From positions 62,001 to 126,000 of the forward strand of contig JBFWQA010000004.1 of assembly GCA_050249695.1 (NCBI GenBank): 64,000 nucleotides of DNA, read 5' to 3'. The notes beneath the pieces are model-generated. The model saw only the letters and a program-made list of their open reading frames with translations. It had not been told where the DNA came from and did not search any database. The position numbers and the translations under genes were made by a program. Positions within the stretch are counted from its first letter, which is position 1; every line of letters starts with the position of its first letter. This DNA comes from JACKJP01 sp050249695. Lineage in GTDB: Bacteria; Pseudomonadota; Alphaproteobacteria; Rhizobiales; Tepidamorphaceae. Below, one piece after another: positions 9,618-17,635 of this stretch.

Positions 9618-10664
9618 CTACATCGCCGGTCCGTCGTTGAAGCCGACCTTGTCGACCAGTTCGGAAGCTTCCTTGCGGTGGCCGGCGATCTCGGCGAGCG
9701 GCAGATCGTCCGCGTGGAGTTTGCCGAAGGACTTCACGATTTCGGAAGCCTCGGCCCCGGGCTTCAACGGATATTCGAAGACCTGTTCGGCATAGATCGC
9801 CTGTGCTTCGCCGCTGGACAGGAACTCCATGAGCTTGACTGCCTCTTCGCGGTGCGGCGCCGACTTCACGAGTGCCATACCCGAAATGTTGACATGGGTG
9901 CCGCGACCATCGGCGTTGGGAAACAACACCTTGATCGACTTGGCCCATTCCTTCTGTTCGGGCTCCTTTTCGTTCGTCATCATCAGGCCGACATAGTAGG
10001 TGTTGCCGAGCGCGATATCGCATTCGCCGGCGTGGATCGCCTTGGCCTGCGAACGGTCGTTGCCTTCCGGCTTGTGCGCGAGGTTGTCGCGAAGCCCCTC
10101 AAGCCAGGATTCGGCCTTTTCGGCGCCGTTGTGAGCGATCATCGAGGCGAACAGCCCGATATTGTAGAAATGCTGTCCGTCGCGAAGGCAGATCTTGCCT
10201 TTCCACTTCGGATCGGCGAGTTCCTCATAGGTGATGGAATCCTGCTTAACCCTGTCCCGCGAGGCATAGACGACGCGTCCGCGCATCGTCAGGCCGAACC
10301 AGTGACCGTCCGGATCGCGGAAATGGGCGGGGATGTTCTTCTCGATGGTCTCGTCGCTCAGCGCCTCGGTCACGCCGGCTGCCTTGGCCGCATCGAGCCG
10401 GCCGATGTCGACGGTCAGGATGAGGTCGGCCGGTGAATTGGCGCCCTCCGATTTGATGCGCTGTTCCAGGCCCTTGTCGAGGAACAGGACATTGGTCTCG
10501 ATGCCTGTCTCCTTGGTGAAGGCGTCGAGAACCGGCTGAATCAGTTCCGGCTGCCGATAGGAATAGATATTGACCTCGGCGGCCATTCCGGGCGTGGCGA
10601 GCGTTGCAAACGCGAAAAGGCCCACCGCGGCGAGAGGTCGCCGGGCAATATGTGCGGAAAGCAT
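9618..10664 (-). CDS. fbpA: Iron(III) ABC transporter substrate-binding protein
   Basis: The 348-residue periplasmic protein starts MLSAHIARRPLAAVGLFAFA, a signal peptide with likely cleavage after GMAA. The mature part opens EVNIYSYRQPELIQPVLDAF, standard for the FbpA/FutA/AfuA family. Tyrosines in ALGNTYYVGLMM are the usual iron ligands. A strong Shine-Dalgarno (GGAGGAAGAAC) supports ATG 10664 over an in-frame start at 10754. It forms an operon with fbpB. An Irr/ICE-type box lies 133 bases upstream, which fits iron-responsive control. Confidence 0.9.
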   Translation of the reverse strand: MLSAHIARRPLAAVGLFAFATLATPGMAAEVNIYSYRQPELIQPVLDAFTKETGIETNVLFLDKGLEQRIKSEGANSPADLILTVDIGRLDAAKAAGVTEALSDETIEKNIPAHFRDPDGHWFGLTMRGRVVYASRDRVKQDSITYEELADPKWKGKICLRDGQHFYNIGLFASMIAHNGAEKAESWLEGLRDNLAHKPEGNDRSQAKAIHAGECDIALGNTYYVGLMMTNEKEPEQKEWAKSIKVLFPNADGRGTHVNISGMALVKSAPHREEAVKLMEFLSSGEAQAIYAEQVFEYPLKPGAEASEIVKSFGKLHADDLPLAEIAGHRKEASELVDKVGFNDGPAM

Positions 10665-10796
10665 GTTCTTCCTCCAATCGACGGGGGTTAAGGCCCCATC
10701 ATCGCGAGTTGAGCGCGCGCGGAATATCCGCGCGACGCCCGACGTGTCCCGCATAGGGCGCGTGATGTCAATTCGTTTTGCGCCTGAAATCAGTAG

Positions 10797-10813
10797 CTTA
10801 GAATAATTCCAAA
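10797..10813 (-). promoter_or_regulatory. Putative iron control element (Irr/ICE box) upstream of fbpAB
   Basis: CTTAGAA-TAA-TTCCAAA on the + strand matches the rhizobial ICE/Irr consensus TTTAGAA-N3-TTCTAAA at 12 of 14 arm positions. It lies upstream of the iron transporter and downstream of the sensor-kinase gene, so it is well placed for fbpA control. The match is seen in the sequence; binding by Irr is inferred. Confidence 0.6.
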
Positions 10814-10846
10814 AAAGACGACCGCAATTGTCATCTTTCCGGACCT

Positions 10847-13771
10847 CTATTCCGCCAGCACCCTGTTCTGGGGAAAGGAAACCTCAATCAGCGTGCCATG
10901 ATCGACTTTGCTTTCGATGCCGAAACTGGCTCGGTTGGCTTCCACCAGCGCCTTGGTCAAAGGCAGGCCGAGGCCGGTGCCCCGGTTGGCGTTGAGCCGG
11001 TTCTGGCCGACCTGACGGAACGGCTCCATGGCGGTGCGAATATCGGTTTCGTTCATGCCGACGCCGGTGTCGCGGACCCTGAGCAGGACGTCGCCATCGG
11101 CGGTATGAATCGTCGATACGATGATCTGCCCGCCGGGGGGTGTGAACTTGACCGCGTTGGAAAGAAGATTGAGCAGGATCTGGCGCATGCTGCGCTGGTC
11201 GGCGACGACGGGCGGCAGGTCCAGTGTCAGGTTCGTGCGGATCAGGATGCGTTCCTTGTTGGCCTGCGGCTGCATGATGGCGACCGACTGTTCGACGATG
11301 TCGTTGAGCAGCACCGAGCCGAACTCCAGCTCCATGTGGCCGGCTTCGACCTTCGACAGATCGAGAAGGTCGTTGATCAGGCTGAGGACGTGATCGCCGC
11401 TGGTGCGGATATCGTGAATATAGCCGCGATAGCGTTCATTGCCGATCGGGCCGAAACGCTCCTCGATCATGACCTCGGAGAAACCGATGATGGCGTTGAG
11501 CGGCGTGCGGATCTCGTGGCTGATCTTGGCCAGGAATTCGGACTTCTGGGCGCTCAGCGTTTCCGCCTTCCGGCGCGCTTCGACGAGTTCGCCTTCGGCC
11601 TTCTTCCATTGCGTGATGTCGCGGATGACCGCGCAGAATTTCGTCTGCGGACCGTCGCCGAGTCTTCCGATGGTCAGGAAGAGCGGCAACGCGCCGCCCT
11701 GGGCGACGCGGCCGGTGATCTCGCGGCCGTCATTGAGGATGCTGGCGACGCCGTTGCGCTTCAGCCCTTCCAGATAGTCCTGCACCGAGTCGCGACTCTC
11801 GGGCGCGATGAGAGTGGTGAAGGCACGGCCGGTGACCGCGTGGCTGTCATGTCCGAACAGTGCTTCGGCGCTCTGATTGAGACGCTCTATTCGTCCCTCG
11901 CTGTCGAGAACGACGACACCCTCCGTGGCGGTGTCGAGGATCGCCCGCAACTCGGCAATTTCCGAGGTGGCGTCGATCTGCTGCGATATCGATTCCGCCG
12001 CGGCGGTTTCCGCCGGCGCTGCGATCGGGCGCACGAAATAGGCCATCGCGGCCCTGCCACCGCTCGTGACGCGGCGCAGGCGCGCGTCGATCGGAAAGGA
12101 ATCGCCGCCACGGGTCACGCCGACGAGCCGGCGTCCGCGCTCCGCGGCAAGATCCAGCCGCTCTGCAAAGAGCGCGCCGACGCCGCCCGCATGCTCGATT
12201 GCGGCGGCATCGGGGTAACCGAACATTTCCAGCAGCGGCCGGTTCGCCCGCAGGATCGTCTCGTCGCGGAAGACGATGATGCCGTCCGACACTTCGTCGA
12301 GCAGCCGCCGTTCCTCGTCTTTCCCGGCCGCGCGGCTTTCGCCGGTGTGAGACCCGACCTCGTCTTCGGGAGGGATGAATTCCAGATCGGACAGTGCCGG
12401 CTCGCCCGTTTGCTGTGTGGCCGCTTCCGGCGGCAGCGGCACGTCTTCTGACGGTGTGGCGTCGATCCCGGTTTCGGGCTGATCGGCCTCATCGTCCACA
12501 CCGGGCTCGTCGGCCGCGGCGGCAACGGGCCCGCCCGCCCGGTAGTCGGCGTCATCGCCTGCGAGCGCCCGGCCGATCGCCTGAAAGGCCTGCGCCTCAT
12601 GCGGCAGCAGCCGCGCCTGTTGCTCTTCGTCACCAACCACGGGCGCTACCCCGCCTGTCAGTGCATCGTCATCCTCAGCGTCGCCATCCTCGTCCGCGAG
12701 GATTGCCCGGGCGGCGGCGATGAACGCTTCGTCGGCTTCGGCGACGGCGACTTCCTTCTCCGGGGATGCGTCGTCGGAAATCTCCACGCCGCCGGTCGCA
12801 TGCGCGCGGTAACCTGCCAGCTCCAGATCCTCGTCATAGACCGGCGCGCCGGAAAAAATGAAGCCGCGGGTGCTTGCCGGGCCGGTCCATACCGCAGGCA
12901 CATCGCGGAATGCGCGACCGGCCGCCAGCGCGTTGGCGAGGGCGTCGTCGCGCGTTTCGCAAACCTGCGTCAGATCGACGCCCGCAATGTCGCCGCCGGC
13001 GTAGCCGAGCAATGTCGAAAGCGCAGGATCGGCATCGCTGACGATTCCATCCAGATCGATCAGCAACCGGTAGCGCAGGCCGAACAGCGGATCGCCGCCA
13101 CGGCCCGTCTCCGCGACGGGCCCGGCCGAAACCGATTTCAGTTCCCGGGGAGGATTGTCCGAAGCTTCCAGGGTGGCTGCTCCGGCCGCGCGTTCGCGGC
13201 GCGCGGCAACCAAGGGTCCGTCGCCGATTTCCAGCCGCGTCAGCTGCCAGCCATCGCGCGTGGTGGCGATCTTGCCGTCCGCCAGGAAATCGCGGGCGAG
13301 CTTTCCCACTTCGTCATCCTTGAACGGACTGTCGCGGAGGACTGTCCCGGAACCGTCGATCAGGATGAGGTCTGTCGGCAGTGCCTTTTTGGCCATCGCG
13401 ACGCGCCGTGCTGGCGGCGGGACGCGAAACTGCCCCGTATCCAGCACCTGGAAAGCGATCGTGCCGTTGTCACGCGGCGTGCATTGGACGGTCACCGCCA
13501 CGTCGCGCACGCCCTGTATGACGCGTATGCGTTCGATTCCCGGCTGGCGACCGCGAATCCGGCTCCCGGCAATGGCGTCGCACTGGCGCGCGAGGCGGCT
13601 GCCCGCTTCAAAACGCCTGCCTTCAAGCGCCTCGATGTCGGCAACGCCGAACAGCGCGGCGGCGGCGGCGTTGGCGTTGTCGGCGCGATGCTCGGACGGG
13701 TCCCAGACCCAGGCCGGCCGTGCCGAAATCAGGTCCGCCGCGGCCTGCAGGCTGTGTGAAATGCCGGTCAT
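10847..13771 (-). CDS. PAS-domain sensor histidine kinase of the PdhS/DivJ/PleC type
   Basis: A 974-residue kinase without obvious membrane helices. The poorly conserved N-terminal 550 residues contain PAS-like segments and an acidic, low-complexity linker (about 340-460). A clear PAS domain covers about 610-730 (ILDTATEGVVVLDSEGRIE). The HisKA motif is FLAKISHEIRTPLNAIIGF with phospho-acceptor His752, followed by FGPIGNERY, a run typical of the DivK-interacting PdhS/CbrA/PleC/DivJ kinases. The ATPase domain has the N box (Asn872 in LLSNAVKF), DTGVGM (901) and GTGLGL (931). Such kinases control DivK/CtrA cell-cycle signalling in Hyphomicrobiales. The assignment to PdhS itself is uncertain because several paralogues exist. 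Confidence 0.85.
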   Translation of the reverse strand: MTGISHSLQAAADLISARPAWVWDPSEHRADNANAAAAALFGVADIEALEGRRFEAGSRLARQCDAIAGSRIRGRQPGIERIRVIQGVRDVAVTVQCTPRDNGTIAFQVLDTGQFRVPPPARRVAMAKKALPTDLILIDGSGTVLRDSPFKDDEVGKLARDFLADGKIATTRDGWQLTRLEIGDGPLVAARRERAAGAATLEASDNPPRELKSVSAGPVAETGRGGDPLFGLRYRLLIDLDGIVSDADPALSTLLGYAGGDIAGVDLTQVCETRDDALANALAAGRAFRDVPAVWTGPASTRGFIFSGAPVYDEDLELAGYRAHATGGVEISDDASPEKEVAVAEADEAFIAAARAILADEDGDAEDDDALTGGVAPVVGDEEQQARLLPHEAQAFQAIGRALAGDDADYRAGGPVAAAADEPGVDDEADQPETGIDATPSEDVPLPPEAATQQTGEPALSDLEFIPPEDEVGSHTGESRAAGKDEERRLLDEVSDGIIVFRDETILRANRPLLEMFGYPDAAAIEHAGGVGALFAERLDLAAERGRRLVGVTRGGDSFPIDARLRRVTSGGRAAMAYFVRPIAAPAETAAAESISQQIDATSEIAELRAILDTATEGVVVLDSEGRIERLNQSAEALFGHDSHAVTGRAFTTLIAPESRDSVQDYLEGLKRNGVASILNDGREITGRVAQGGALPLFLTIGRLGDGPQTKFCAVIRDITQWKKAEGELVEARRKAETLSAQKSEFLAKISHEIRTPLNAIIGFSEVMIEERFGPIGNERYRGYIHDIRTSGDHVLSLINDLLDLSKVEAGHMELEFGSVLLNDIVEQSVAIMQPQANKERILIRTNLTLDLPPVVADQRSMRQILLNLLSNAVKFTPPGGQIIVSTIHTADGDVLLRVRDTGVGMNETDIRTAMEPFRQVGQNRLNANRGTGLGLPLTKALVEANRASFGIESKVDHGTLIEVSFPQNRVLAE

Positions 13772-13946
13772 GCTCAGAGACTGCCGTCCAATCCAGATCG
13801 CACCCCGGCCTCATCGCGAGTCCTGAGGCGCTGCCAAAAATTCCGCAACGGCGCCCGGTCCCGGAATGATCGCGCCATCGGACCCGGACTATAGGCATCG
13901 GGGGCGCTTTCCGTCCACAACGGGCCCGCTGCCGGGAACGCTTATC

Positions 13947-13961
13947 TTAAGAATTGGTTAA
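13947..13961. promoter_or_regulatory. CtrA-binding motif TTAA-N7-TTAA
   Basis: A perfect TTAA-GAATTGG-TTAA sits in the divergent region between the PdhS-like kinase (start 13771) and the phasin gene (14099). This is the full consensus of the alphaproteobacterial cell-cycle regulator CtrA. Its neighbour encodes a kinase type that acts upstream of CtrA, suggesting feedback. Binding and the target gene are inferred. Confidence 0.55.
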
Positions 13962-13996
13962 GTAGGCCTGCGTGCGCAAGACGGCACTTTTATGTC

Positions 13997-14028
13997 GCAG
14001 TGCACAATAGTTATATTGCAACGCACAA
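13997..14028. promoter_or_regulatory. Possible PhaR-type operator upstream of the phasin gene
   Basis: Two related TGCA-containing elements, GCAGTGCACAA (13997-14007) and TTGCAACGCACAA (14016-14028), lie 70-100 bases before the phasin ATG. PhaR, the PHB-responsive repressor of phasin genes, binds TGC-rich sites. The match is suggestive only; I have no exact consensus for this organism. Confidence 0.35.
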
Positions 14029-14098
14029 ATCCGCGCCTATATTTGTTTCAGCGAGGCGCAAAATATGCACCCGCATCTGACACGGAAAGGATTCCATC

Positions 14099-14614
14099 AT
14101 GAGCGAGACGTCGACCCCGAAGACGAAGAAGCCCAAGGCGGAAGAGATCAGGCAGGAGATGGAAAGCGCCGCCGACGAGGCGTCCGCCAACGCTGCAACA
14201 GCCTTCGACAGCCTTGCGGTGCCCGAGCCGGTACGAAGCCTCGCCGAACTCGGCATGTCCCGCGCGCGTGACACATACGAGACCTGCAAGACGATTGCCA
14301 ACGATTCCAGCGCGATGGTCGAGACGACCTTCGACGCGATCTCCCGCAACTCCGCCGAGATCAACAAGTCCGCGCTGCATGCCGCCAAGGCTTCCGTGGC
14401 CGATGGCTTCGATCACCTCGAAGCGCTGATGGGCGTGCGCACGCTGGCCGAATTCATGGAACTGCAGACCCGGTTCGCCCGTCGCCAGTTCGAGGGGATG
14501 ACCAATCAGGCCAAGACGTTTCAGGGCAAGATAGGCAAGGCGATCGAGGACACCGTGTCCCCGGCGCGCGACAACATGAACAAGACGATGGCGACCGTGA
14601 AGGCCGCCTTCTGA
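14099..14614 (+). CDS. Phasin family protein
   Basis: The 171-residue helical protein has the phasin_2 layout: a charged N-terminus (SETSTPKTKKPKAEE), then amphipathic helices. The conserved segment SALHAAKASVADGFDHLEAL precedes VRTLAEFMELQTRFARRQFEG, the hallmark of alphaproteobacterial phasins. Phasins coat polyhydroxyalkanoate granules and limit their size. ATG 14099 has GGAAAGGATT upstream. It is monocistronic, with its own terminator directly after it, and scoAB nearby could use PHB-derived acetoacetate. Confidence 0.9.
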   Translation: MSETSTPKTKKPKAEEIRQEMESAADEASANAATAFDSLAVPEPVRSLAELGMSRARDTYETCKTIANDSSAMVETTFDAISRNSAEINKSALHAAKASVADGFDHLEALMGVRTLAEFMELQTRFARRQFEGMTNQAKTFQGKIGKAIEDTVSPARDNMNKTMATVKAAF

Positions 14615-14647
14615 ACATTTGAACGCTGGCACGACGCCACGACAGGA

Positions 14648-14678
14648 GGCCCGGCGGTTTTCGCCGGGCCCCCGTTTT
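14648..14678 (+). terminator. Rho-independent terminator after the phasin gene
   Basis: A perfect 9-bp stem, GGCCCGGCG (14648-14656) and CGCCGGGCC (14662-14670), with a GTTTT loop, followed by CCCGTTTT. It lies 34 bases after the phasin stop and before the tRNA. Confidence 0.85.
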
Positions 14679-14757
14679 GCCCGGCTAAGCACCCCGACAC
14701 CCTTGCCTGAAAGGCTGAGGGCGGTTATCTGTCTCGCGCATATCCTTTGATTGATGT

Positions 14758-14834
14758 GCAGCTGTAGCTCAGTTGGTTAGAGCGCCTGATTGTGGATCAG
14801 GAGGTCCCCCGTTCAAGCCGGGGCAGCTGTACCA
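14758..14834 (+). tRNA. tRNA-His (anticodon GTG)
   Basis: A complete 77-base tRNA with CCA encoded (14832-14834). The anticodon stem-loop is CCTGATTGTGGATCAGG, giving anticodon GTG. The T arm is CCCCG-TTCAAGC-CGGGG. The acceptor stem pairs GCAGCTG with CAGCTGT, leaving a G1-U72 wobble and discriminator A73. The base before G1 is T, so the G-1 that most tRNA-His species carry is not encoded. This matches the derived alphaproteobacterial tRNA-His class recognised by a divergent HisRS; a hisS gene lies at 58.2 kb. Confidence 0.95.
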
Positions 14835-15352
14835 ATCATTTCAAAGAGTTAGCTGACGGGCTGTCTCGGGTTTGGATCCTGGCCACCACCCGGCCACCAC
14901 CTTCCATATATTTATGAACGCATGATGCGACCCGTCCTCGGCGTCGCGACGCTCGTCGAAGGACCGGGCTGGATCGATTTCGATAGGCGATGAAGTCGCG
15001 AAAGCGCTGTCGGAAAGCCCGGCCTTGGCCCGGCGATTGTCTTGCGTTGGCGCCGGGACCGGAACGCGCCGGTGTCGGAATGCATCACGGTGATCGAAGC
15101 GTGGGCCAGATACGCGGCTTCGCGCGCCAGACCCTCGATCTCTTCCTGAAGCCGTCCGGCCCGCTCGCCGCAGCCCTCGATAGCGCAGGTTTGCGCCGCT
15201 CGCCTAATCCCCGTGCGCCTGTCCGGTCGCCAGCACCTTGACCGATTGTCAGGTTTTCGGACACTAATGAGTATATTTAAATGCCATCCGGTTTTCTGCA
15301 ACTCTGCCAAGAGCGCGGACGATCAGGGCAAAAGATCATCAGGGAGGATCCG
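14835..15352. other. Junction region between tRNA-His and the catabolic block, with a possible gene remnant
   Basis: About 520 bases without a confident gene. A short direct duplication of GGCCACCACC lies at 14881-14899. A 132-codon open frame on the minus strand (15310 to 14912; contains AGRLQEEIEGLAREAAYL and DTGAFRSRRQRKT) may be the remnant of a larger gene, but I recognise no family. The final part is the promoter zone of the truncated monooxygenase, including an operator-like site at 15260-15275. Position right after a tRNA suggests an old integration point; no integrase or second tRNA end was found. Confidence 0.45.
15260..15275. promoter_or_regulatory. Operator-like site (ACAC-N6-GTAT) upstream of the truncated BVMO
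   Basis: GACAC-TAATGA-GTATA differs by one core base from the ATAC-N6-GTAT pattern found before the intact BVMO and before the LLM operon. It is 78 bases before the ATG of the truncated BVMO. Regulation by the local TetR protein is inferred. Confidence 0.4.
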
Positions 15353-15862
15353 ATGCATGCATCGGCCATTCAGTCAAAGACGCGCAGCGTCTGCGATGCG
15401 ATCGTGGTCGGCGCAGGCTTCGCAGGGCTTTACGCGATCTACAAATTGCGCGGGATGGGGCTGAGCGTCCGCGGCCTTGAAGCAGGATCAGATGTCGGCG
15501 GGGTGTGGTTCTGGAACCGCTATCCGGGAGCCCGCTGCGATGTCGAAAGCATGCAGTATTCCTACGGGTTCGACCCGGATCTCGAACAGGAATGGCAGTG
15601 GACCGAGCGATATGCCGCGCAACCTGAGATACTCTCCTACATTCAGCATGTCGCGGATCGATTTCGTCTGCGTGAGCATTTTGCGTTCGAAACACGGATG
15701 ATTCGAGCCGCTTTTGATGCGCCTCGTGTCTTTCTGCCTTACGCCGGTGGCCTGGCGAACTATCGCAAGAGGTGCGACGAGGTGGCGGCAGCCGGATATC
15801 CCGGTTTCCAACTGAGCGGGAGCGCTAGCGGGCGCTCTTCGCAGCGCGTTTCCGGCAATTAG
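15353..15862 (+). pseudogene. Internally deleted flavin-containing/Baeyer-Villiger monooxygenase
   Basis: An open frame of 169 codons with a good start (GGGAGG before ATG). Residues 1-122 match the N-terminus of a type I BVMO: FAD motif VVGAGFAGLYAIYKLRGMG (18-36) and VGGVWFWNRYPGARCDVES (48-66). It then jumps to the extreme C-terminus, APRVFLPYAGGLANYRKR (123-140), the counterpart of PRVFLPYVGGFGKYRE at the end of the intact BVMO at 18.4-20.0 kb. Roughly 385 residues, including the NADPH site and the FxGxxxHTxxWP fingerprint, are missing without breaking the frame. It cannot be an active monooxygenase; a residual role is unproven. Confidence 0.85.
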
Positions 15863-15873
15863 CGGAGGGCAAA

Positions 15874-16797
15874 ATGGCGCTCGATCCTGTCATCAGTGCA
15901 ATGCTTGAGAAGGCCGCCGGGCAGCCGGCCTGGCATACGTTGACGCCCGGGGAGGTCCGGGCAACCGATCTGGCCCGCTATGCGCTTGTCCAGAAGCCGC
16001 AGGTGGGCAGCGTGACGGATCGGGTGATACCCGGGCCGCACGGTGACATCAGCATCCGCGTTTACCGTCCCGACGATCAGGCCGGACGGCCGATCGTGGT
16101 GTTTTTCCACGGCGGCGGATTCGTGATCTGCAGCGTTGAGACGCATGACGGGCTTTGCCGGCAGATTTGCGCGCGAACCGGCGCCATCGTGGTGTCTGTC
16201 GATTATGCCCTGGCCCCGGAGAACAAGTTTCCAAAAGGCCTCGACGAATGCCTCGCGGCCACCCGGTGGGTGGCTGAGAATGCAGGTGAGATCGGCGGAG
16301 ACCCTGACCGGATGGCTCTCGCCGGCGACAGTTCCGGCGGTAATTTCGCCGCGGTGACCGCCATGCGGATTCGCGATGAGGGAGGCCCGAGACTTGCAGC
16401 GCAACTCCTGATTTACCCGGTGACCGATCATCATTCGGCAGGCTGGCCTTCCTACACGGAGCGGGCGACCGGATGCGGTCTGACAAGCGAGACGATGGTC
16501 TGGTTCTGGAGCCACTATCTTGACCGGAACCACAGCCCTGACGATCCGATGGTCTCGCCCAACAGGGCGGATAGTCTGTCGGGCCTGCCGCCGACCTATG
16601 TCATCACGGCGGAATATGATCCGTTGCGGGACGAAGGCGGGAGCTATGCAGACAGGCTGGCTGCGGCCGGCGTCGATACCGTGCATGTCCGCTACGACGA
16701 CGTCCATCATGGCTTCTTTCCCTGGGTCGGCGTCATCGGCCGATCGGAGGAGGCGATGAAGGCCGCCTGCAACTGGCTACAATCAAAACTGCAGTGA
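15874..16797 (+). CDS. Alpha/beta hydrolase, hormone-sensitive-lipase family esterase
   Basis: A 307-residue esterase of the HSL (bacterial family IV) type. It shows the oxyanion motif HGGGF (79-83), the nucleophile GDSSGG with Ser153, Asp249 in EYDPLRDEG and His279 in DVHHGFF, a complete catalytic triad. No signal peptide, so cytoplasmic. It starts 11 bases after the truncated BVMO and precedes an SDR gene, all in the same direction. In such a setting it is a candidate for opening the lactone or ester made by a Baeyer-Villiger reaction; the substrate is inferred only from context. Confidence 0.88.
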   Translation: MALDPVISAMLEKAAGQPAWHTLTPGEVRATDLARYALVQKPQVGSVTDRVIPGPHGDISIRVYRPDDQAGRPIVVFFHGGGFVICSVETHDGLCRQICARTGAIVVSVDYALAPENKFPKGLDECLAATRWVAENAGEIGGDPDRMALAGDSSGGNFAAVTAMRIRDEGGPRLAAQLLIYPVTDHHSAGWPSYTERATGCGLTSETMVWFWSHYLDRNHSPDDPMVSPNRADSLSGLPPTYVITAEYDPLRDEGGSYADRLAAAGVDTVHVRYDDVHHGFFPWVGVIGRSEEAMKAACNWLQSKLQ

Positions 16798-16845
16798 CGA
16801 GCCCGTGTCCGTACGGCGCGACCGGGTCAACCGGGAGGTTTCAGC

Positions 16846-17616
16846 GTGGAATTGAGCAATCGTGTCGCCATCGTCACCGGTGCGGGCGGAGGGATAGGCC
16901 GTGCCATCGCACTGGCCCTCGCTGACGGCGGATGCAACGTGGCGCCCTTCGACCTCGATGCGGAAGGTGCCGAGAAGACCGCCGCGCTCGTCCGCGACAA
17001 GGGACGTCGCGCCATGGCCGGGTCGGGCAGCGTTGCCGACCGACCTGCCGTCGCACGCTTTACAGGCCTGGTCGCCGCGGAATTCGGCAGGATCGACGTT
17101 CTCGTGAACAATGCCGGCGTTCTGCTCGCCAGCCCGTTTCTGGAGGTTTCGGAGGCCGACTGGCGCACCTCTTTTTCCGTCAATCTGGATGGCGCCTTCC
17201 ATTTTTGTCAGGAAGTACTGCCGCATATGGTCGCCCGCAAGGGCGGGGCGATCGTGAACATGTCGTCATGGACCGGCAAGAAAGGCGTTCCGAACCATGC
17301 CGCCTATGGGGCGACCAAGGCTGGCCTGATTAATCTGACGCAGGTGCTCGCCGGTGAATTCGGCGGCCATGGCATTCGCGTCAATGCGGTCTGTCCCGGC
17401 ATTATCGTCGATACCGGCATGCGCGACGTCGCCGAGAGAAGCTACCGTGAGCAGGGACTTCCGGACGCCAGCACGCGCACGAAGACGACGGTCCCTCTGC
17501 AACGGCCAGGGCTTCCCCAGGACGTGGCCTCCGTCGTGGTTTTTCTCTGCTCCGATGCGTCAGGCTATATGACCGGCCAGGCGGTGAACATTACCGGCGG
17601 GCTGTGGATGAACTGA
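16846..17616 (+). CDS. SDR family NAD(P)-dependent oxidoreductase
   Basis: A classical short-chain dehydrogenase of 256 residues. The start is a GTG at 16846 preceded by GGGAGG; no ATG is nearby. Motifs are TGAGGGIGRA (cofactor, 11-20), NNAG (about 89-92), the catalytic Ser in NMSSWTG and Tyr-Lys in YGATK, and VCPGIIVDTGM after them. It probably oxidises or reduces an alcohol/ketone intermediate. It follows the HSL esterase by 48 bases, and converges on the SDR pseudogene with 19 bases between them. Confidence 0.88.
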   Translation: MELSNRVAIVTGAGGGIGRAIALALADGGCNVAPFDLDAEGAEKTAALVRDKGRRAMAGSGSVADRPAVARFTGLVAAEFGRIDVLVNNAGVLLASPFLEVSEADWRTSFSVNLDGAFHFCQEVLPHMVARKGGAIVNMSSWTGKKGVPNHAAYGATKAGLINLTQVLAGEFGGHGIRVNAVCPGIIVDTGMRDVAERSYREQGLPDASTRTKTTVPLQRPGLPQDVASVVVFLCSDASGYMTGQAVNITGGLWMN

Positions 17617-17635
17617 CGCCGGTTGCCGCGCCGCC

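Noticed and set aside
10898..12451. 517-codon open frame antisense to the sensor kinase
   Set aside because: The kinase frame holds His, N, G1 and G2 boxes; the antisense frame has no motif.
14912..15310. Possible integrase remnant after tRNA-His
   Set aside because: No tyrosine-recombinase R-H-R-Y or serine-recombinase motif could be seen; kept only as part of the junction region.
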